A stretch of 64,000 nucleotides of DNA from Proteles cristata cristata (lineage: Eukaryota > Chordata > Mammalia > Carnivora > Hyaenidae): contig JAESUZ010002554.1 of the NCBI GenBank assembly GCA_017311185.1, forward strand, positions 1,116,001-1,180,000, written 5' to 3'. The position numbers and the translations under genes were made by a program. This document shows, one piece after another, positions 1-12,188 of this stretch; positions within the stretch are counted from its first letter, which is position 1; every line of letters begins with the position of its first letter. The notes under the pieces are model-generated. The model worked only from the letters and a program-made list of their open reading frames with translations. It had not been told where the DNA came from and searched no databases.

Positions 1-11
1 CCAGGTGCCCC
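1..11 (-). mobile_element. CAN SINE, last 11 bases of an antisense copy
   Basis: The window opens with CCAGGTGCCCC, exactly the end (5' end of the minus-strand element, GGGGCACCTGG) seen at the edge of the other copies. The rest would lie left of the window. Confidence 0.55.
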
Positions 12-299
12 AGGAGCAAGAAACTTTTAAGAGCCATGTAGTCTTCCCTCCACCACTGCAACTGGTAATATGCCAGGTGATGAAATCTTCATCAGCTTGG
101 GTCCAAGAGTGAGGAAAATGTGAAATGGGGCTGCCAGCAGACTTACATCAGAAATGTACTGTGAATGACAAACAAACCTTCATTATTTTAAGATACTTAG
201 ATATTTTAGGTCTGTGCATTCCTAAAGCATAACTTAAACTGACTGCTGCATTGACCAAATAGTCTTTAAAAGTAAATTTCCTTCCCTGTAATTTTATTT

Positions 300-476
300 T
301 TTTCCAAATGTTTGTTTATTTTGGGGGGGGGGGAGGGAGAGAGAGAGAATCCCAAGCAGGCTCAGCTCTGTCAGCACAGAGCCCAAAGCAGGGCTTGAAC
401 TCATGAACCAGGAGATCATGACCTGAGCTGAAATCAAGAGTTAGATGCTCAACTGCCTGAGCTACCCAGACACCCC
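300..476 (-). mobile_element. CAN SINE (felid tRNA-type)
   Basis: Antisense copy: T-rich tail, GA-rich middle, then head complement ending in ACCCAGACACCCC. A short flanking repeat, GTAATTTT, is present on both sides. Moderately diverged, with a run of G at 324. Confidence 0.9.
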
Positions 477-479
477 AGT

Positions 480-975
480 AATTTTCCAAAATATAGAGTA
501 ATTTCAAGTATCTTTTTCTTTTCGAGTTCATGCTATATTGCAGTGTGGTCAGAGAATACATCTTGCATGTTACAGTCTTTGGTATTTGATGAGATTTCTT
601 TTGTGGTCCAGCAAGTGATTCTTAGTTTACATATATGTAGACTAGAATAAGGTAGTTAATTGGGCTGTTCAAATCTTCCATACCTTCACTAATTTTTGAT
701 ATCCTAATCTATCAATTACTAAGAGATGTGTTTTTAAAAATCTACTATGTATAGATCTTTACATTTCTCTTTACAAATCAGTTGATTTCTGCTTTAAATC
801 TGTCTGAGGGCCATATTATTAAATACATGCAAATAGTGGATTTTTGTTCTAGATTATGAAATAAAACTTCTTTGTCCCTAATAATGTATTTTATCTTGAG
901 ATCTGTTTTTCAGAGTGGCTGCCAGCTGTTCCAAAGTTATCACTATCTAGGATATCACTGGCTTGAAGTAACTTT
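480..975 (-). mobile_element. L1 ORF2 fragment, antisense
   Basis: Reads like the complement of L1 ORF2, with phrases such as GTGTGGTCAGAGAATACATC and TGTTCAAATCTTCCATA that match the region between endonuclease and reverse transcriptase. Heavily decayed, with no usable frame. Confidence 0.7.
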
Positions 976-977
976 TT

Positions 978-1170
978 AAAAATATTTTATTTATTTTTGA
1001 GAGAGAGAGAGTGCAAGCAGGGGAGGGGCAGAGAGAGACAGAAGGACAGAGGATCTGCAATAACCACACTGAGCCTGATGTGAGGCTCAAACTCCTGAAC
1101 CGAACCACGAGATCACGACCTGAGCCAAAGTCGGATGCTCAGCAGACTGAGCCACCCAGCATCCGCCCCC
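978..1170 (-). mobile_element. CAN SINE
   Basis: Antisense copy flanked by GTAACTTTTT on both sides (near 968 and 1175). The head complement ends CCACCCAGCATCCGCCCC, with a small insertion at the end. Confidence 0.9.
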
Positions 1171-1593
1171 ACAAGGTAACTTTTTCTATTGACTTCTCAG
1201 CTGGGGAGGTGTGTCAGGCAGTTTCAGAACTAGGCACGTAAAGATAAACAAGTTCCAAACCCATGCTGAAAGCAGCATTTTGACATCCTTTTATTCTCTT
1301 TGTCCCCAAAGGAGAATTTCATGATGTTCTTTCAAAAAACACAAAATGGAACAAATCCAGGCCCAGGTACCTACGCTGAGGCGCACACTCTAGGCAACTC
1401 CATTTCCTAGTCACTGAAGGTAACGAACAGTCTTGCTTTCTCAGAAATAGCAGATACCTCAGACATCCAGTTCCTATTAAACTATGCCATGCTTCCTGTG
1501 CCGAGAAGAATTCTTGCCGGAATTGTTCTTCTCCAAAACAAACAAAACAGAAACAGAACAAAAACCTCATATATACTCAGAAACACAGTTATT

Positions 1594-1810
1594 ATTTTTT
1601 TTAAATATTTTTATTTATTTCTAGGAGAGAGAGAGACAGCGTGAGCAGGGGAGGGCCAGAGAGAGAGGGAGATACAGACTCCGAAACAGGCTCCAGGCTC
1701 TGAGCTAGCTGTCAGCACAGAGCCCGACGCGGGGCTCGAACCCATGAACCATGAGATCATGACCTAAGCGAAAGTCGGACGCTCAACCGACTAAGCCACC
1801 CAGGCGCCCC
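1594..1810 (-). mobile_element. CAN SINE, CTAGAAATAAATAAAAATA-tail subgroup, young
   Basis: Antisense copy with a 14-base target duplication, GAAACACAGTTATT, on both sides. It keeps CpG-rich positions (CCGACGCGGGGCTCGAA) and the distinctive tail, so it is probably recent. Confidence 0.95.
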
Positions 1811-2089
1811 TGAAACACAGTTATTTTTAATTAGCCCTGGATGGGATGCGCTAGTGTCCTTCCCCTCATAGTAAATCCTTGTAATTAAATAACAAACTCT
1901 TATTGTTCTTGCGCATACAGAAGCCAGACGTTTTTCTCAGCGTAGGAAGGGGATAGAGAGCTGAGAGGATAGGGATGAGCAAGGTGTAAGTGTTTTAGAC
2001 GTAAGTGAAGTAGGAAGGCTATGTTTCAGGTGACACAACAGGGCTCATCTGAAAAATCTCACTCACCTTAGGTTTCTGCTCTGTTTGTT

Positions 2090-2560
2090 GATCAGAGAAA
2101 AAGGAAGCACACGGTTCAGAGCATAGGCCTCAGGAAGACATTGGTTTGAGCCCTGTCTCTGCAATGCAGTAGCTGTGTGATGCGAGGCAAATTGCCTAAC
2201 CTCTCTGAACTATACAGTTTGCTCATCAGTAGGATGAAAATAATTTTTTTTAATATTTTTTAATATTTTTATTTATTTCTAGGAGAGAGACAGAGAGACA
2301 CAGCGTGAGCAGGGGAGGGTCAGAGAGAGAGGGAGATACAGACTCTGAAATAGGCTCCAGGCTCTGAGCTGGCAGTCAGCACAGAGCCCGATGCGGGGCT
2401 CGAACCCACGAACCGCGAGATCATGACCTAAGTGAAAGCCGAACGCTTAACCAACTAAGCCACCCAGGCGCCCCATAGGATGAAAATAATTCTTCTTATA
2501 TCATAGGTTTATGAACGCCAAATGAGAAACCCGTGAAGCCCTAGTCACAGTACACATAGA
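2090..2560 (+). mobile_element. MIR, split by a SINE
   Basis: Sense MIR: GAGCCCTGTCTCTGCAAT, AGCTGTGTGATGC and CTCATCAGTAGGATGAAAAT follow the MIR core in order. A CAN SINE has inserted at 2245 and the MIR resumes at 2477. Confidence 0.8.
2245..2474 (-). mobile_element. CAN SINE inserted in a MIR, CTAGAAAT-tail subgroup
   Basis: Antisense copy flanked by the 14-base duplication AGGATGAAAATAAT (2231 and 2477). The duplicated bases belong to the MIR, so insertion order is certain. Confidence 0.95.
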
Positions 2561-2650
2561 AATTAGCTATGATTAATAACCCCATGCAGTAAAAGCTATT
2601 CTTATTACTGTTATAGAGAACAGAACAACACCATAGAATAAGGAAATGTT

Positions 2651-2870
2651 TGGGCGCACCTGGGTGGCTCAGTCGGTTAAGCATCCGACTTCGGCTCAGG
2701 TCATGATCTCATGGTTCATGGGTTCGAACCCCACGTTGGGCTCTGTGCTGACAGCTCAGAGAATGGAGCCTGCTTCAGATTCAGTGTCTCCCTCCCTCTC
2801 TGACCCTCCCCTGCCCGTGCTATCTCTCTCTCTCAAAAATAAATAAAACATTAAAAATTTTTTTAAAAAA
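2651..2870 (+). mobile_element. CAN SINE
   Basis: Sense copy with A box (TGGCTCAGTCGG) and B box (GGTTCGAACCC), CT-rich middle and AAATAAATAAAA tail. Target duplication AATAAGGAAATG at 2637 and 2871. Confidence 0.95.
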
Positions 2871-2978
2871 AATAAGGAAATGCGTGATATGAAGTTGTGC
2901 TAAGGGGTCCCCTATTTATTATGGACAGAGGGAGCTGAACACGTCCTATCTAGGGCCAATTAAAAAGAACTATGTTCC

Positions 2979-2981
<3 letters not shown>

Positions 2982-3020
<39 letters not shown>
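2982..3020. repeat. (GT)n microsatellite, about 19 units
   Basis: Uninterrupted GT dinucleotides; likely length-polymorphic. Confidence 0.97.
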
Positions 3021-3022
<2 letters not shown>

Positions 3023-4014
3023 CCGTTTTGTTCCGGAGAGGAACAATTACACAAGAAGCACGGCATGGTCTAATAGGAGTTGGGTGACTGAAGCATCTCA
3101 GTGCTATTTCTGAGAAAGCAACATATTTCTGCTAAGGGCCTCAAAACAATTTCTCATGTGTGATCATATCATGATGTGGATCCATTCCCACTAAAAAGCT
3201 ACTACCTTGGGGCCATTGGGGGGGCATGTGTTTGACTGGATTAAGGAATTATGGCGTGTAAGTATTTGTTACGGGACCAAAACACATTAACAGCCAAGGT
3301 CACATTGGCTAAAACCAGCTGCTAAGAGCATCAGACACTAGACAGGTAGATTTTGGTGAGAAAAGGGAGCAGGGAAAAGGTAGTAAAGGGCCCAAGAAAT
3401 AGGATGGTCCTGCCCAGGGAAGCCTAGGAGATCAGGTCACCCATGGAGCATTAAATAGAAAGGTAGAATGATTCTGAAAGGGGTATAGGAGAGGAAGACT
3501 GGAGGCCAACTTTGCCAGTTTTAAATTTTGCTTTCAGTGAGAACTAAAGAAAAGATAAAGTTTTTGGAAATTGGAGCCATTTCTAAGATTCCTGTCAAAT
3601 GGTGTGGTTGTGTGAAAATTCATGAGTAACCATGAATCCTTATCCTGCATTTTATTGAAGGGCTTAAACCAGGCTGAGTGTAAGAAAGAGATGCAGGAAA
3701 CCTTAAGCTCCTGGAATGAAGCAACATTAAGGCTTTATGGACAGTGACTGTCCTGCCTTCCCCTGACTCACGCCATGACAGGCAGTGTGGCTCTGGACCT
3801 CGCCCCAGGCTTATATCTCATGTGAGACATGGAAGGCTACCCTGCTGCATGAGGAAGTTCCAGTGCTATTGGGAACCCCCAAGTGTTGGGCCTAAGCGAG
3901 TCAGTTACTCAACAACACGTGCAGTGTCCATATTCGATTCAAGACAAAGGAATTTCCCCCCAGTGAGTAAAACTAGGCTAGTGAGCAAAAGCCATAGACA
4001 ACTCTTGATCCAAA
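3021..4014. other. Unassigned intergenic stretch
   Basis: No recognised repeat, RNA or exon. The ORF at 3744-4019 (plus) has no known motif and low-complexity composition is absent; it is most likely chance. Confidence 0.6.
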
Positions 4015-4028
4015 ATTAGGAAAGGCTT

Positions 4029-4241
4029 GGGGCACCTGCATGGCTCAGTCGGTTGAGTGTTCAACTCTTGATTTTGGCTCAGGTCATGATCTCACTGTTT
4101 GTGGGATCAAGCCCCACAGGGGGCTCTGAGCTGACAGTGTGGAGCCTACTTGGGATTCTCTCTGTGCCTTTCTATCTCTTCCTCCCTTGCTTGTGCTCCC
4201 CCTCTCTCTCAAAATAAATTTTTTAAAAACTTTAAAAAAAT
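4029..4241 (+). mobile_element. CAN SINE
   Basis: Sense copy, with target duplication ATTAGGAAAGGCTT / ATTAGGAAAGTCTT at 4015 and 4242 differing by one base. Confidence 0.93.
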
Positions 4242-4329
4242 ATTAGGAAAGTCTTCCTAACAGTCAGAGCCATTCAAGGATAGAATGTAAGTACTAAAAT
4301 CCCTGTCATTAAATGTGTTTCAAGCAGAG

Positions 4330-4549
4330 GGGCGCCTGGGTGGCTTAGTTGGTTAAGCGTCCGACTTTCGCTTAGGTCATGATCTCGCGGTTCGTGGGTT
4401 CGAGCCCCGCGTCGGGCTCTGTGCTGATTGCCAGCTCGGAGCCTGGAGCCTGTTTCAGTCTGTGACTCCCTCTCTCTCTGACCCTCCCCTGCTCACGCTG
4501 TGTCTCTCTCTCTCTCTCTCCTAGAAATAAATAAAAATATATATTTAAA
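4330..4549 (+). mobile_element. CAN SINE, CTAGAAAT-tail subgroup, very young
   Basis: Sense copy with a perfect 19-base target duplication, AAATGTGTTTCAAGCAGAG, at 4311 and 4550. CpGs in the head are kept (CTCGCGGTTCGTGGGTTCGA). It inserted within 90 bases of the preceding SINE. Confidence 0.97.
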
Positions 4550-4568
4550 AAATGTGTTTCAAGCAGAG

Positions 4569-5340
4569 GCTGGCTTGTAGAAAAGCAGATACTGAGGAAA
4601 CTGGACCTGACAAGTTTAAAATTCAATTCTAATTTTCCAGTCACATAAAATAGAAGAAATGACCACCAATTACAATGAATTTACATTGTAGCCAAGAAAA
4701 CAGAAATTGTGAAAATAATAGCAGATCCAAAGCAATGTGTATTAAACCAAACCAAAGGTCTAAAAACTCAGTGCAGAAACACCAAAACTAGCTGTCCTGA
4801 GAATATTCAAGAAAGACCCCAAATTTCTTCACACCTGAGGAATATTCATCCCTTTGCATACACAATAATTAGACTTGGTTCCTGGTAGTGAAGATAAAGT
4901 GCACAGATGATTCAGAGCCAGAGGAATTGGTTCACAAGTTCTCGTTCAGGCCTCACCAGATTTCTACTTAAATGCAGTACAGAACCTGATGCTTGCCAAT
5001 AAATAATAATGATAATAATGACTTCAAATAAACAGTTGCCTTGCCATCTCATGAGAAAAGGCAGACCTGCTTGAGTGCTCTTCTCTGGATTTGTGCACAC
5101 TACAGGTCTATTCTCAGTATTTCACTTTGCAATAAATTAGGATTCAAAGTCACGGCTTCCCAAGCTTAACTGTTAATTCAGAAGTTAGAATCTGTGACCT
5201 CATGATTTCCCACAGGCTTTGAAATCATTATTTATTTATTCATTCTTTGCTTCTGACAGTGCCTGCAGATCAGATTAGAAAAGTATTCTTAATCCTGCAA
5301 ACATGCGTCAGCTCGAAACAGGAAGGAGAGAGAAAAATTA
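4569..5340. other. Unassigned intergenic stretch
   Basis: AT-rich sequence with no recognised repeat beyond a short ATT/AAT tract near 5000. No exon signal. Confidence 0.55.
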
Positions 5341-5349
5341 ACAAGGGCT

Positions 5350-5490
5350 TGCTACTCAGTGTGGTCCAAAGACCAGCAGCACAGTCACTGCCTGGAAGTG
5401 CTCAGCAAAGCAGAGCCTCAGCTCCTTGTGCCCCACTCCCAGATTTGCTGAATCAGAAGCTGCATTTTAACAGAATTTCTCCCCGCCTCC
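5350..5490 (+). mobile_element. MER20-like hAT-Charlie fragment
   Basis: TACTCAGTGTGGTCCAAAGA, CCAGCAGCACAG and CTGAATCAGAAGCTGCATTT appear in the order of MER20, a non-autonomous hAT element. Ends are eroded. Confidence 0.7.
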
Positions 5491-5499
5491 CTGCCCTGT

Positions 5500-6470
5500 G
5501 AGTCGTAGGTGCCTTAAAATTGGTGAAGTCCTAAACTAGGGAATGATGATTCTATGGCCCATCTTCTGACCTTCACCCCCTGAAAGCTATAAGTAGAAAT
5601 AGTAGCCTCTGGGAAACAAAAAGGGGAGAAAATGGCTTGGACTGTAATCATTACTGAAATCATTGGTCAAACGTTTTGCAACGTTTTCGAAAATTTCCTA
5701 TTGCTCACATGGCACAGCTACACTTAACATGGGCTGGCAGACCCTCTGGCTTGTTCAGATCCAAACCAGCTGATTAACCTCAGTTAGTTATTAGACTTCA
5801 GGGGGAAAGCCCACAACAATTGCCTGTACATGGAAAGGCAGCTGTTTCTCAGAAGCTGCAAAGACCAGACGGAGCAGGGCTTCATTTTTTATAGCCTGCA
5901 GCCTCCCGCCTCTTTGTCAGCAGAGGGAAATCCTTTCTGCTAGGGTGACTTCTGAGACACCAGTAGCCGCAATAAGGGCACGAATGTGGCAGTGGAGGGA
6001 ACTTTTTCAGCATCCAGATGTGAGAAATACACAAAACAAAAATAAAGTCTTTCCTAGAATACTTCCTCAATTCCAAAAGGCCACGGATTACAGGAAACAC
6101 CATAGATTTAAAATAGCTTTTCAGGCAGGGTGGTCAACCGTTCTTTAAATAAATCACAGACCTGTCCCCATTTTTTAAAAAGTAAAATCGAGGAGGGCAG
6201 GTTTGTGAGGGTATATCCTAGAATCAAGAAATTTGGTACATCTGTGCTTGGCTGCGTCATTGGCCAGTTTTGCTAATGGGTATTAGCAAGGAAGCCTTTA
6301 CAAATAAGTATTTACATCCAAATGTATGTGAAAAAAAACGATGTTCACTATCTTCTGCAGTCTTGTTTCACTGCTGGATTGAAAGACATACAATATGAAG
6401 GGCTATAACGAAGAGAAATATCAAAACCACCTTCTCCAAATATATTTGGATCGGAAATCAGATATATATG
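5500..6470. other. Unassigned intergenic stretch
   Basis: Opposed ORFs at 5882-6148 are in unique-looking sequence but have no family features or splice context. Nothing further recognised. Confidence 0.5.
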
Positions 6471-6686
6471 GGGGCACCTGGGTGGCTTAGTTGGTTGAGC
6501 TTCTGATCAGAGCTCAGGTCATGATCTCTCAAGATTTGTGACTTTGAGCCCTGTGTCGGGCTCTGTGCTGGTGGCTCAAAGCCTAGAGCCTGCTTTGGAT
6601 TCTGTGTTTCCCCTCTCTCTCTTCCCCTCCCCCACTCTTGCTCTGTCTCTCTCAAAACTAAATAAATGTTAAAATTTTAAGAAAGA
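6471..6686 (+). mobile_element. CAN SINE
   Basis: Sense copy beginning GGGGGCACCTGGGTGGCTTA, diverged in the B box (GACTTTGAGCC). Imperfect flanking repeat AAATCAGATA / CAGTCAGATA. Confidence 0.9.
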
Positions 6687-6689
6687 AAG

Positions 6690-7590
6690 TCAGTCAGATA
6701 ACTATTAGAGCTTTGTGCTCCTACAAAATTTTGCCTTGCATAATGTGGGGCCTGATTCTGGTCACCGAATGTTCCCCATTTCACGAAGAAAACCCATCGG
6801 ACCACGGGTGTATATGCATGGGCTAGAGGGCATGCGGTAGTGGCCAGAAGCAGAGAGAGAAACTGAGGTCCTAAAAGGGGACAAAAATTCCCTCAAAACA
6901 GACAGTGAGTCAGTGAGATCCTGAGTCTCTGATATGCAAGGTTAGTGTCTTTCACTCTCTCACACCTCCTCCTTTAAACTGATCTGGGTCTTCTGTATCA
7001 GCAAAGCTTCTTTCAATAGGGAAGCTTTAACATAAGAAAAAACACACCAGTTAAGAACTGCAGAACATGTCACCAGGAAATGCAGAGTAAGAGGTCTACT
7101 TTCATGCCAAAGGTAGACAATGTACTTCCTGATCCAGCCTGGGTACAGATATCCTCAAACAACCATCACCATGTGTCATAAAATTTATGATGAATCAACT
7201 TTGCTAATGGAAAAGTCCTTTCTTCCTACAGCCTTCTGGAAAGTTGTTTTCTACTTGTTTTTTTTTTGTTTGTTTTTTTTTATGCCATAGAGAAACTCAG
7301 AAAGAGGAACCTTATAGGCTAATGGGTGGGAAAATCTGTGTCACAAGGAACTGTGGTCATATGTACCTTTATAGATCTTTATCTGAATAAAAACCAAAGA
7401 AAAATCTCAATGGCTATTTTTAAAATGTAAAACGTTTTAAAAGAATTCCTCACAGAGGCCTTAATCTTTCAGAAAAAGGAGACGCCAAGGGCTTTTCTCT
7501 CCCCTGAATCCTGAAGCTCCCTCTAGTGACCAAGAACTTAACACCGCTGCAGGTACAGAGAGGAAACATTTTCTAGGGCCTCTTGTTTGT
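6690..7590. other. Unassigned intergenic stretch
   Basis: No mobile element or exon recognised; T-runs at 7257-7280 may be a remnant tail. Confidence 0.5.
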
Positions 7591-7599
7591 AGATTGCAC

Positions 7600-7755
7600 G
7601 CTGAACTCTATAGAGCATTTTCACATACACCTGACTATTCAACACAGAAACCTAAAAACAAAAGTATCCTTTCTCCCATTTCATAGACAAGAAACTGAGG
7701 CCCAGCTGGGCCAAGACTTGTGCAGGTCACATGGCTATATGAGAACCCAAACAGG
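7600..7755 (-). mobile_element. MIR, antisense
   Basis: CCCATTTCATAGACAAGAAA, CTGAGGCCCAGC and TGCAGGTCACATGGCT follow the reverse complement of the MIR core. The 110-codon plus-strand ORF over it (7583-7915) is therefore not a gene. Confidence 0.8.
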
Positions 7756-7919
7756 AGGCCAGGTGTCCTGCCCAGGGCCTGCTGCATTGCCTCCTTATCT
7801 GGGCAATTGTGTAAAGTTTTCCGTGACTATTCTCATAGAAAGGGCTCATGGGGGCATTTTTAAGGGATCTACAGAAGTGATTCTTGACTTTCAGAGAGTC
7901 CTTTTGAGAATATGATGAG

Positions 7920-8515
7920 AGTTCTGGCCATACCTATACATTTTTTCCATACAACCTCAGGAAATATATGGATTACCCTGATGGAGGTCAACTAACCCTC
8001 TAGGACTCCAAGGACCCCGAGCTAAGAAGCTATTAACATCTACTGGATATAATCTTGAGATATCAAGAACTTAAAGAATATGAACTGTGAAGTTCTTTAC
8101 TCTTTCCCTTAATTGTGATGTTTTCCATGCTTATCCAGTTACCTCTTTAGCCCATTGTTTGGAGTATTTAAAAGGATTGAACAAATTAGTATATATTTGC
8201 TAACATTTAAGGAAAAGCCTGTGGATACTGCCATCACGGCATTCTAGCCTTCCCACAGGCATGCCTGGGATTAGTGGCAAACTGAGATGTTTCTAGGAAA
8301 GTAGCAATTTGAAAGCATTTTTTTCAAATGTAAGAGCATACCACAGTCTTCCAGCTGGTTCTGTGGAGACTCTAAAGATGCAACATAGTGAATATATAGA
8401 GGACTTTTCTCAGTGAACAAAAACCAGTATTGCCTCTAAATTCTCAGCTCATTTTATCATGGCATATCCAATGGCTTTGGAACAGCCCAAATCAACAGTG
8501 ATGGTTTTCTAGTTC
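7920..8515. other. Unassigned intergenic stretch
   Basis: No recognised repeat, RNA or coding feature. Confidence 0.5.
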
Positions 8516-8519
8516 ACAT

Positions 8520-8645
8520 AAGTCTCTTCCATGTAAGCTCCATGAGAGTAGAGACCATGCCCATATCAGTCAGTTGTATTCTCAATATCCAACACCGTGC
8601 TCCACCATACTATACTCCCAATAGATATTTGATGAATGACTATGT
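8520..8645 (+). mobile_element. L2 3' end fragment
   Basis: TGTAAGCTCCATGAGAGTAG, AGAGACCATGCC and the closing AATAGATATTTGATGAATGA match the L2 3' terminus. Confidence 0.75.
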
Positions 8646-9285
8646 GAATGGTTATCTTTGAGTGAGGCCTTCTGGGAAAGTGCTCATTTCCCTCTCTAAT
8701 TAATCGGTGGCCTGTGGTTATGTGAGACATTGCCCTAGAACACTTCACACAGGCAACCTTGGGTTCCAGATCCTTGGCTGCTCTGATGGAAAGTTCTGTT
8801 CTCTATTCTGTGACCAACACCCATGGTCTAGATTGGGCTGCAACCAATGATCACAACTTCCTGCCTTAGCCCTCCCCTCAAAAGCACAGTCTAAAAGGAA
8901 TATACTAACCTTTGAGTAAAATGCAGCATTCTAGTGACATTCAGCCATCAAGGCTATTAGGAAGCAATTAGGAAGACCTTTCTGGAGCATCTCACATAAC
9001 CTCTACTCATCGTGCCCTTCCATCCCTCTGAGCTTTCATAATGTCACTTTCCTCGGTTTCTTGTCATCCCTGCCTATCTGGTGAAAAGTCACCCCAGTGA
9101 TGTTCTCAGCTCCCATAGTTAACTCTCACTTGTTTCCACAGCAGAGTTCAGAACTTCATGACTGTGCCAGGTTCCTACAATAATTATATGTTGCTGTCCC
9201 CTTCTCTTCCACATATAGCAAGACCAGCAAGAGGGATAGGAGTTGCTCAATTCAAGAATGGACAACAGGGAAAGAGAGGCAGGAG
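8646..9285. other. Unassigned intergenic stretch
   Basis: No recognised repeat or exon. Confidence 0.5.
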
Positions 9286-9289
9286 AGAG

Positions 9290-9560
9290 CTAGAGATAAG
9301 ATAGCGGGGAAGGACTCAGCTGACATTGTTGATTTGGAAGATAGATGGGGCCATGAACCAAGAAAGGCAGGCCGCCTCTAGAAGCTGAAAAGGTGAGGAG
9401 ATAGATTCTCCCTCAGCATGTCCAGAAAAGAAGACAGCCCTGCCGATACCTTGATACCAGCGCAGTGAGACCCACATAAGACTTCTGACCTCCAGAATTG
9501 CAGAATAAGAAATCTGTGTGGTTTTAAGCACCCCCCCAAAAAAAGTGGGCTGTTTCACCC
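9290..9560 (+). mobile_element. MLT1-like LTR fragment (ERVL-MaLR)
   Basis: GCCATGAACCAAGAAAGGCA, CTCTAGAAGCTGAAAAGG, CCCTGCCGATACCTTGAT and CTGACCTCCAGAATTGCAGA run in the order of the 3' half of MLT1-type LTRs. No internal retroviral sequence is seen. Confidence 0.7.
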
Positions 9561-10157
9561 TCCAGTTTATTGTACTTGCCTTGATCCAGTATTTTCAACA
9601 GTTACTGGCAACATCCATATGAAAGCACAGAAGCTTCTCAATGAAGAACTACTGTCTGAGCCATGGCAAAGATGTGGTTTCAAGCGCAGGTGGACTCTCG
9701 GCATAGCACTGACTTTTCCCAGCTGCCCTGTTGGATATTATATTTAAATCAAACCTTCTCAAAGTTTTGAGCACCACCTTTGGAATTTTTTATCATATCA
9801 AAAGTAGCAACTGAGCTAATGTTTACTAATTATACTTCCTGGAGTTGACTCCATTTTAAAACAGCATTTTGCTTTATATTTAATATCCATCAAATGTCTG
9901 GTTTGATGTGCGAATTGTTTTTTCCTAATATACATCCAAATAAAAACAAAACTATAAAATGGAGTAAATCTTTATATTAAAATAAATTTGTAACTATTAC
10001 ATTTAAAAACAATGTTGCCTATGTACCCAGGAAAATTGCCCCTAGGCATCACCAGTAGTGTGCCTGTTCCACTTTGTGAAATACTTTTCTAACATTTCGT
10101 TATCCTCCCCATGCCTCTACCCAAATGTACCTTTTCATTCTCAGCAGGCTCCCTAAC
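9561..10157. other. Unassigned intergenic stretch
   Basis: AT-rich, no recognised repeat. Confidence 0.5.
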
Positions 10158-10170
10158 CCCTTCTATATTC

Positions 10171-10360
10171 TTTTTTTTTAATGTTTATTTATTTTTGGGT
10201 GACAAGTGCAAGCAGGGGAGGGGCAGAGAGAGAGGGAGACACAGAATCCAAAGCAGGCTCCAGTCTCTGAGCTGTCAGCACAGAGCCCGATGTGGGGTTC
10301 AAACCCATGAAGTGTGGGTGAAAGTCAGATGCTCAACCAACTGAACCACCCAGGGGCCCC
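10171..10360 (-). mobile_element. CAN SINE
   Basis: Antisense copy flanked by CCTTCTATATTC / CCTTCCACATTC. Its box region is partly shortened near 10310. Confidence 0.92.
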
Positions 10361-10379
10361 ACGCCTTCCACATTCTTAA

Positions 10380-11200
10380 AAAGAGAGTCCATCAAAGCCT
10401 CCTGTAACAAAGAATTATTCAGCCTAATATGATAATAGCACTGAGGTTAAGAAACTCTCATCTAGGGCAAGAACATTCCAGGCTAAGTTAATACACAAAG
10501 GGTCCCAAGATGGGAACTCACTTGACTTCTCTGTTCTCTGCCCCTGCTTCCTGCTCTACTAACCCCCTGGCTTTCCTAGATATCTTTGGAAGCTGACTTT
10601 GGGGTTTTATGAGAGAAAAGGATTCCACCTATTTGTTTACCGAAAAGGGAATTCTTCCCAGCCATCTTGCCCAGTGATGGGGGATCTCAGAGTTTGCTAT
10701 CCGAAGATCAGAAAGAGCAGTTCACTGAAGAGATAGAATGGAGATCTCCAATATGTGGTTACTAGTCTCCTATGGCTATTTGAATTTAAATGAAAAGAAG
10801 TGAAATAAAATGAAAAATTTAGTTCTTTAGGGACATTAGGCACATTACAAACACTCAAAGACCACATGTGGCTTTGGCTGCCATAATGGACAACCCAGAT
10901 ATAGAACATTTTAATCATTGTTACATTAGGCAATATTATCCTCAAATAATTAAATATTAATGATATTCCTAAAAACAGCCCATCAGACTTTCATCCCATC
11001 AAGCTTTTCACTGTATCTTCTCACTCCATACTACACCCGCAACCACTCTCATCCTTTCTTCTTCCTGCTCTGCTCTCAGAATAGGGGTTGCCCTTCTTTC
11101 TGTTCATAAAACGTCTAATTCACTTGTGTTCTGAAGCCCATCTGATGCGTTGCCTCAAGGATCTTACTCCACCAGTTTAGCTTTCTTCTACCTTAATTAA
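10380..11200. other. Unassigned intergenic stretch
   Basis: No recognised repeat or coding signal; minus-strand ORF 10697-10945 has no family features. Confidence 0.5.
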
Positions 11201-12005
11201 GTTGTAAAATACACCATGCATACAAGAGCATATCAACATACCTGTTTGGCTTAAAGAATAATAAAAATACAAGCTCATGTGCCCCCATCACCCAGATTAA
11301 TAGAACACTGCTGGTACCTTCAAATGGGGATGGCTTTTATATATCTCCATTGTAGTTTTAGCACCTATATATGAAGTTTTAAACAACATATTATTTAGTT
11401 TTGTTTAGTTTTAAATTTCATATAAATAAAATTATACTGATTATATTCTGTGACTTTTTTACTCAGTCTTATGCTTTGAGATTTACCTATTTTGGTGTAT
11501 ATCATGTAGTTCTTTTATTTTCACTTCTATTGAGTATTCCATTTCATGACTAATGCACAAGGCTCCTTCACTTTTATTTCTGTACAATATTCCATTACAT
11601 AACTAATCCACAGTTTATTTATCATGTTACTGTTGTTGGATATCTGAGGTGTTTTCAGCTTGTTGTTTTCATAAACAATACCATTTAAACATTCTTGTAA
11701 TTGTGTCCTAGTGCATATTAAGGATTTCTTTAGGGAAGTGGCTTTCAAAAATTTTTTAACACAACTCATAACAAAAAAAATATGTTTTACAACATAACCC
11801 AAAATGATTAATAGAATACAAAATTTTACTATGAGCAATCCAAAAAACTTTAAGAAAATAATACGTAACTTTACCATCAGCAATATATCCTGACATTTTC
11901 TATTTCTATTCTGTTCTCTTTAATTCTATCATGTCCTGGTCATCATTTTTTGCTTTTTGTTTTTGTTTTTGTTTTAAAGGCTGATACATCCACCATAATC
12001 AAATT

Positions 12006-12188
12006 AGGGGATCCTGGTGGACTCAGTTAAGCATCTTACTCTTGATTTAGCCTCAGGTCATAATCTCACAGTCATGAAATTAAGTTCTGCATTGGGCTCT
12101 GCACTGAGCATGGGCCTGCTTGGGATTCTCTCTCTCTCTCTCTCTCCTTTTCCCTCTGCCTTCCCCTGTTTGCATGTTCTCTCGAAAG
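12006..12188 (+). mobile_element. CAN SINE with expanded tail, inserted in L1
   Basis: Sense copy with a degraded head (GGGGATCCTGGTGGACTCAG). Its tail has grown into the GGAA repeat that follows. Confidence 0.85.

Noticed and set aside
2651..2740. tRNA-like A and B boxes, here and in every SINE, as tRNA genes
   Set aside because: They sit in SINE heads with CT-rich middles and A-rich tails; no acceptor stem or full cloverleaf is kept.
7583..7915. 110-codon plus-strand ORF
   Set aside because: Covers an antisense MIR and has no coding features.
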